From positions 1 through 45,653 of the forward strand of contig CALUYZ010000014.1 in the NCBI GenBank assembly GCA_944325175.1: a stretch of DNA of 45,653 bases. The letters are read 5' to 3'. A program made the translations under genes and the position numbers. Below, piece after piece: positions 43,952-45,653 of this stretch. Within the stretch, counting starts at the first letter, position 1, and every line of letters begins with the position of its first letter. This stretch comes from Candidatus Gastranaerophilales bacterium. Lineage in GTDB: Bacteria; Cyanobacteriota; Vampirovibrionia; Gastranaerophilales; Gastranaerophilaceae. A model generated the notes under the pieces. That model was not told the DNA's origin, made no database searches, and saw nothing but the letters and a program-made list of their open reading frames with translations.

Positions 43952-44923
43952 TTATTTTTGAATACAGCGCACCAATGCCGTATTAGAACGTGTGGCAAGG
44001 TTGCGGTCACCATTATTAACGCCTTGAGCCCATGCTAAACCGGATGTGCCGAGTGAAACAACAGAACCTGACCAATAGCCGCCGGCATTTTCTTCAAGAT
44101 TAATCAGCTTCATATTAATAAAAAGAGATGCAACCTCATCTCTATCAGGCAGCCTTAAATCTTCTGCCATTATCTTGCATACTTTTTGAGCATCTATTGT
44201 ATCAGATACATCAGAATATTGCGCAACTGCCGATTTGTAATTCATATAATATGGTACAGGTGCTACAACGACAGAGTTTTTATTATAAAATGCCGTCATA
44301 AACCCAACATCTTTCCCTACTTCATTGGGACCTTCCGCCCCATTCAAATCGTAAACAAAATTTACGCACATTTTATTCTGTACATAATGATTTACTGACG
44401 TATCCGAACCGCACAAAGGATTATAAAATACGGCAATCGATTCGCCGTTTACCGTTTCAAATGCTGCTGCTTTTGTATCAGCCACACTGCCCTCATCATT
44501 AAGCGCATTATAGCCATTTAATAATTTTTCATTCAATTCGCTCATCTTAGTTGGAAAATTAATCTCCGCTTCACCGCCCAATATCGCAATCTTACTTGGC
44601 ACCCCGCAAGCAGAAAGCTTATCAGGACCGCAAACGTTATTTATCTTATACACCTTCGACAACGCATCCAAAATAAAGCTTTCAGCGGCAGTATCTTCTG
44701 TTGCCGTTCCTTCCTCATTTTCCGTATACGTTCCATACCCACCTAATGTATTCATCTGCCCAATAGCTTGTGCCATTCTGGCATGCAACGCCTTCTTTTG
44801 TGCATCCCAAGCCTTCTCATTTACATTCACCAACAAACTCGGCAATGTAATCGCCGCCACAATCCCAATAATAGCTAAAGTAATTAAAATTTCAGCCAAC
44901 GTAAAACCTCTAAACTTTTTCAT
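43952..44923 (-). CDS. Type IV pilin-like protein, family member E, with hypervariable lectin-like tail
   Basis: 323 residues from MKKFRGFTLAEILITLAI. A frame starting 120 bp further upstream (MGKGADEL) lacks the prepilin leader position and overlaps the control region, so it is rejected. Body as in members C and D. Its tail reads W-A-Q-G-V-N-N-G-D-R-N-L-A-T-R-S, with the same fixed Trp298, Gln300, Gly305, Arg312-Ser313 and Cys320. One scaffold residue also differs: position 302 is Val in place of Phe. It is followed by the terminator at 43881. Confidence 0.9.
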   Translation of the reverse strand: MKKFRGFTLAEILITLAIIGIVAAITLPSLLVNVNEKAWDAQKKALHARMAQAIGQMNTLGGYGTYTENEEGTATEDTAAESFILDALSKVYKINNVCGPDKLSACGVPSKIAILGGEAEINFPTKMSELNEKLLNGYNALNDEGSVADTKAAAFETVNGESIAVFYNPLCGSDTSVNHYVQNKMCVNFVYDLNGAEGPNEVGKDVGFMTAFYNKNSVVVAPVPYYMNYKSAVAQYSDVSDTIDAQKVCKIMAEDLRLPDRDEVASLFINMKLINLEENAGGYWSGSVVSLGTSGLAWAQGVNNGDRNLATRSNTALVRCIQK

Positions 44924-44932
44924 ATTTTGCTT

Positions 44933-45118
44933 TCCTTTCAACTTTTTTGCACCAATCTGATTAATTTTGTTGCAACCTATTAAAAATCTAATAACAACAA
45001 TGCTTTTTAACCCCTCAAAAAGTTCATCCGCCCCTTTTCCCAATCTTGAATAATATCTAAAACAATGTTATATTAATAAAAAGACCTAAAATGCACCAAA
45101 CTTAATCATTTTGGTGCA
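44933..45118 (-). promoter_or_regulatory. Two-palindrome control region of pilin-like gene E
   Basis: On the reverse strand the distal palindrome 45092-45118 is TGCACCAAA-ATGATTAAG-TTTGGTGCA, then ATTAATATAACATTG as the -10-like box. The proximal palindrome 44948-44974 (TGCAACAAAA...TTGGTGCA) is 117 bp on, followed by GTTGAAAGGAAAG and the ATG at 44923. Confidence 0.65.
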
Positions 45119-45145
45119 TTTTTAATACCACAATTCCCCCGCAAA

Positions 45146-45168
45146 GTAGGTTGGGCTTTCAGCCCAAC
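45146..45168. repeat. REP-like palindrome, C-type
   Basis: GTAGGTTGGGC then GCCCAAC, between pilin-like gene F and the control region of E. Confidence 0.7.
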
Positions 45169-45206
45169 AGCATCAAACCGTTTTGGCGCTAATTTGTTGA
45201 AATATT

Positions 45207-45238
45207 AAAAAAGCGCCACTTAAAAATGACGCTTTTTT
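45207..45238. terminator. Intrinsic terminator downstream of pilin F
   Basis: AAAAAAGCG, 14-base loop, then CGCTTTTTT, 35 bp from the stop of gene F. Confidence 0.75.
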
Positions 45239-45272
45239 AATATTGAAGTTGAAAAGATAATAAAATATCATT

Positions 45273-45653
45273 TTATTGTTTGAGACAGCGTACGTAGTAT
45301 AAACCGGAACGGGTATAACGGTAACGACCACCATCATTGAAGAGCTGAATCCATGCCAACCCGGAAGTGCCCAGTGAAATGACCGAGCCAGACCAATAGA
45401 GACTAACTTTTATGTTATGAACAAGCGGGGCATTTACAAAAAGTGATGCAAGCTCATCCCTATTGGGCAACCTAAGGTCTTCTCCCATGGTTTTGCATAC
45501 TGTTGATGCGTCTACTTTGTCTTCTGTATCCGAATATTGCGGCACGGTTGTTGCATAGTCTGTGCTGTATGGAATCGGTGCTACAACGACGGGATTTTTA
45601 TTATAGAAAGCTGTTATAAACCCGACATCTTTGCCTACTTGGTTTGGTCCTTC
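45273..45653 (-). CDS. Type IV pilin-like protein, family member F (5' part outside window)
   Basis: The last 127 codons of a sixth family member, in frame from the window edge (EGPNQVGKDVGFITAFYNKN). The apparent internal Met start is not real, since the frame continues upstream without a break. LRLPNRDELASLF and the 41-residue tail are present; the variable part reads W-I-Q-L-F-N-D-G-G-R-Y-R-Y-T-R-S-G. Its codons include CTC for Leu and CGT for Arg at variable positions. The prepilin leader and control region lie beyond the window. Confidence 0.85.
   Translation of the reverse strand, partial: EGPNQVGKDVGFITAFYNKNPVVVAPIPYSTDYATTVPQYSDTEDKVDASTVCKTMGEDLRLPNRDELASLFVNAPLVHNIKVSLYWSGSVISLGTSGLAWIQLFNDGGRYRYTRSGLYYVRCLKQ

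Noticed and set aside
44924..45043. N-terminal extension of pilin gene E (start MGKGADEL)
   Set aside because: It places 40 residues before the prepilin leader, covers the proximal palindrome, and makes E longer than its 323-residue paralogs; the internal MKKFRG start has the GAAAGGA site.

Overview
The window is visibly AT-rich, densely coded DNA. It most resembles a gut-type, non-photosynthetic relative of cyanobacteria (Melainabacteria/Vampirovibrionia, order Gastranaerophilales). The grounds are a family of near-identical type IV pilin-like proteins with the N-terminal core FTLAEILITLAIIGIVAAITLP, fermentative AdhE, rubrerythrin, an acyl-CoA dehydratase activase, and no photosynthesis genes. 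This placement is an inference, not a database result.

Layout. 1-2.0 kb: two divergent pilin-like genes. 2-6 kb: adhE and an alpha-helical repeat protein. 6-9.6 kb: pyrH-frr-cdsA-rnc-rpe operon, convergent with ogt-aroQ-thiL (9.8-11.7 kb); the junction carries a 182-bp tandem duplication. 11.8-17.4 kb: an accessory block of small membrane and secreted hypothetical proteins, three of them mosaic paralogs, with -10 boxes only 6-8 nt before the start codon. 17.5-20.2 kb: tRNA-Arg(CCU), a secreted VWA protein, a nitroreductase and a sigma-70 family factor. 20.4-22.8 kb: two more pilin-like genes. 22.9-27.0 kb: a cut-down spc operon (rpsE-rpmD-rplO-secY-adk-map). 27.1-30.5 kb: der-plsY-malic enzyme, translationally coupled. 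30.6-34.2 kb: a kinase-fold protein and gyrB. 34.2-36.0 kb: a 1.8-kb gene-free block of nested repeats. 36-40.5 kb: a GH57 glycosidase, a small secreted protein and glnA. 40.8-43.8 kb: an XRE regulator, a dehydratase activase, rubrerythrin and an EF-hand/CHAP protein. 43.9-45.65 kb: two more pilin-like genes, the last cut by the window edge.

The most interesting system is the six-member pilin-like family. All members share a nearly constant prepilin body. Four end in a 41-residue tail that aligns without gaps, in which scattered positions are hypervariable while the surrounding scaffold is fixed. At nine variable columns all 36 codons end in C or T, including codons such as CTC, CGT and GGC that look unusual for this AT-rich genome. 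This is what adenine-directed mutagenesis of AAY template codons by a diversity-generating retroelement would leave. No reverse transcriptase or template repeat is in the window, so the machinery would have to lie elsewhere. Each of the five genes whose upstream region is present carries the same control region: two 26-27 bp palindromes (consensus TGCACCAAA-N9-TTTGGTGCA) separated by 116-119 bp, with a conserved -10-like box just after the distal one. Together these suggest a co-regulated, dispersed, diversifying surface-pilin repertoire.
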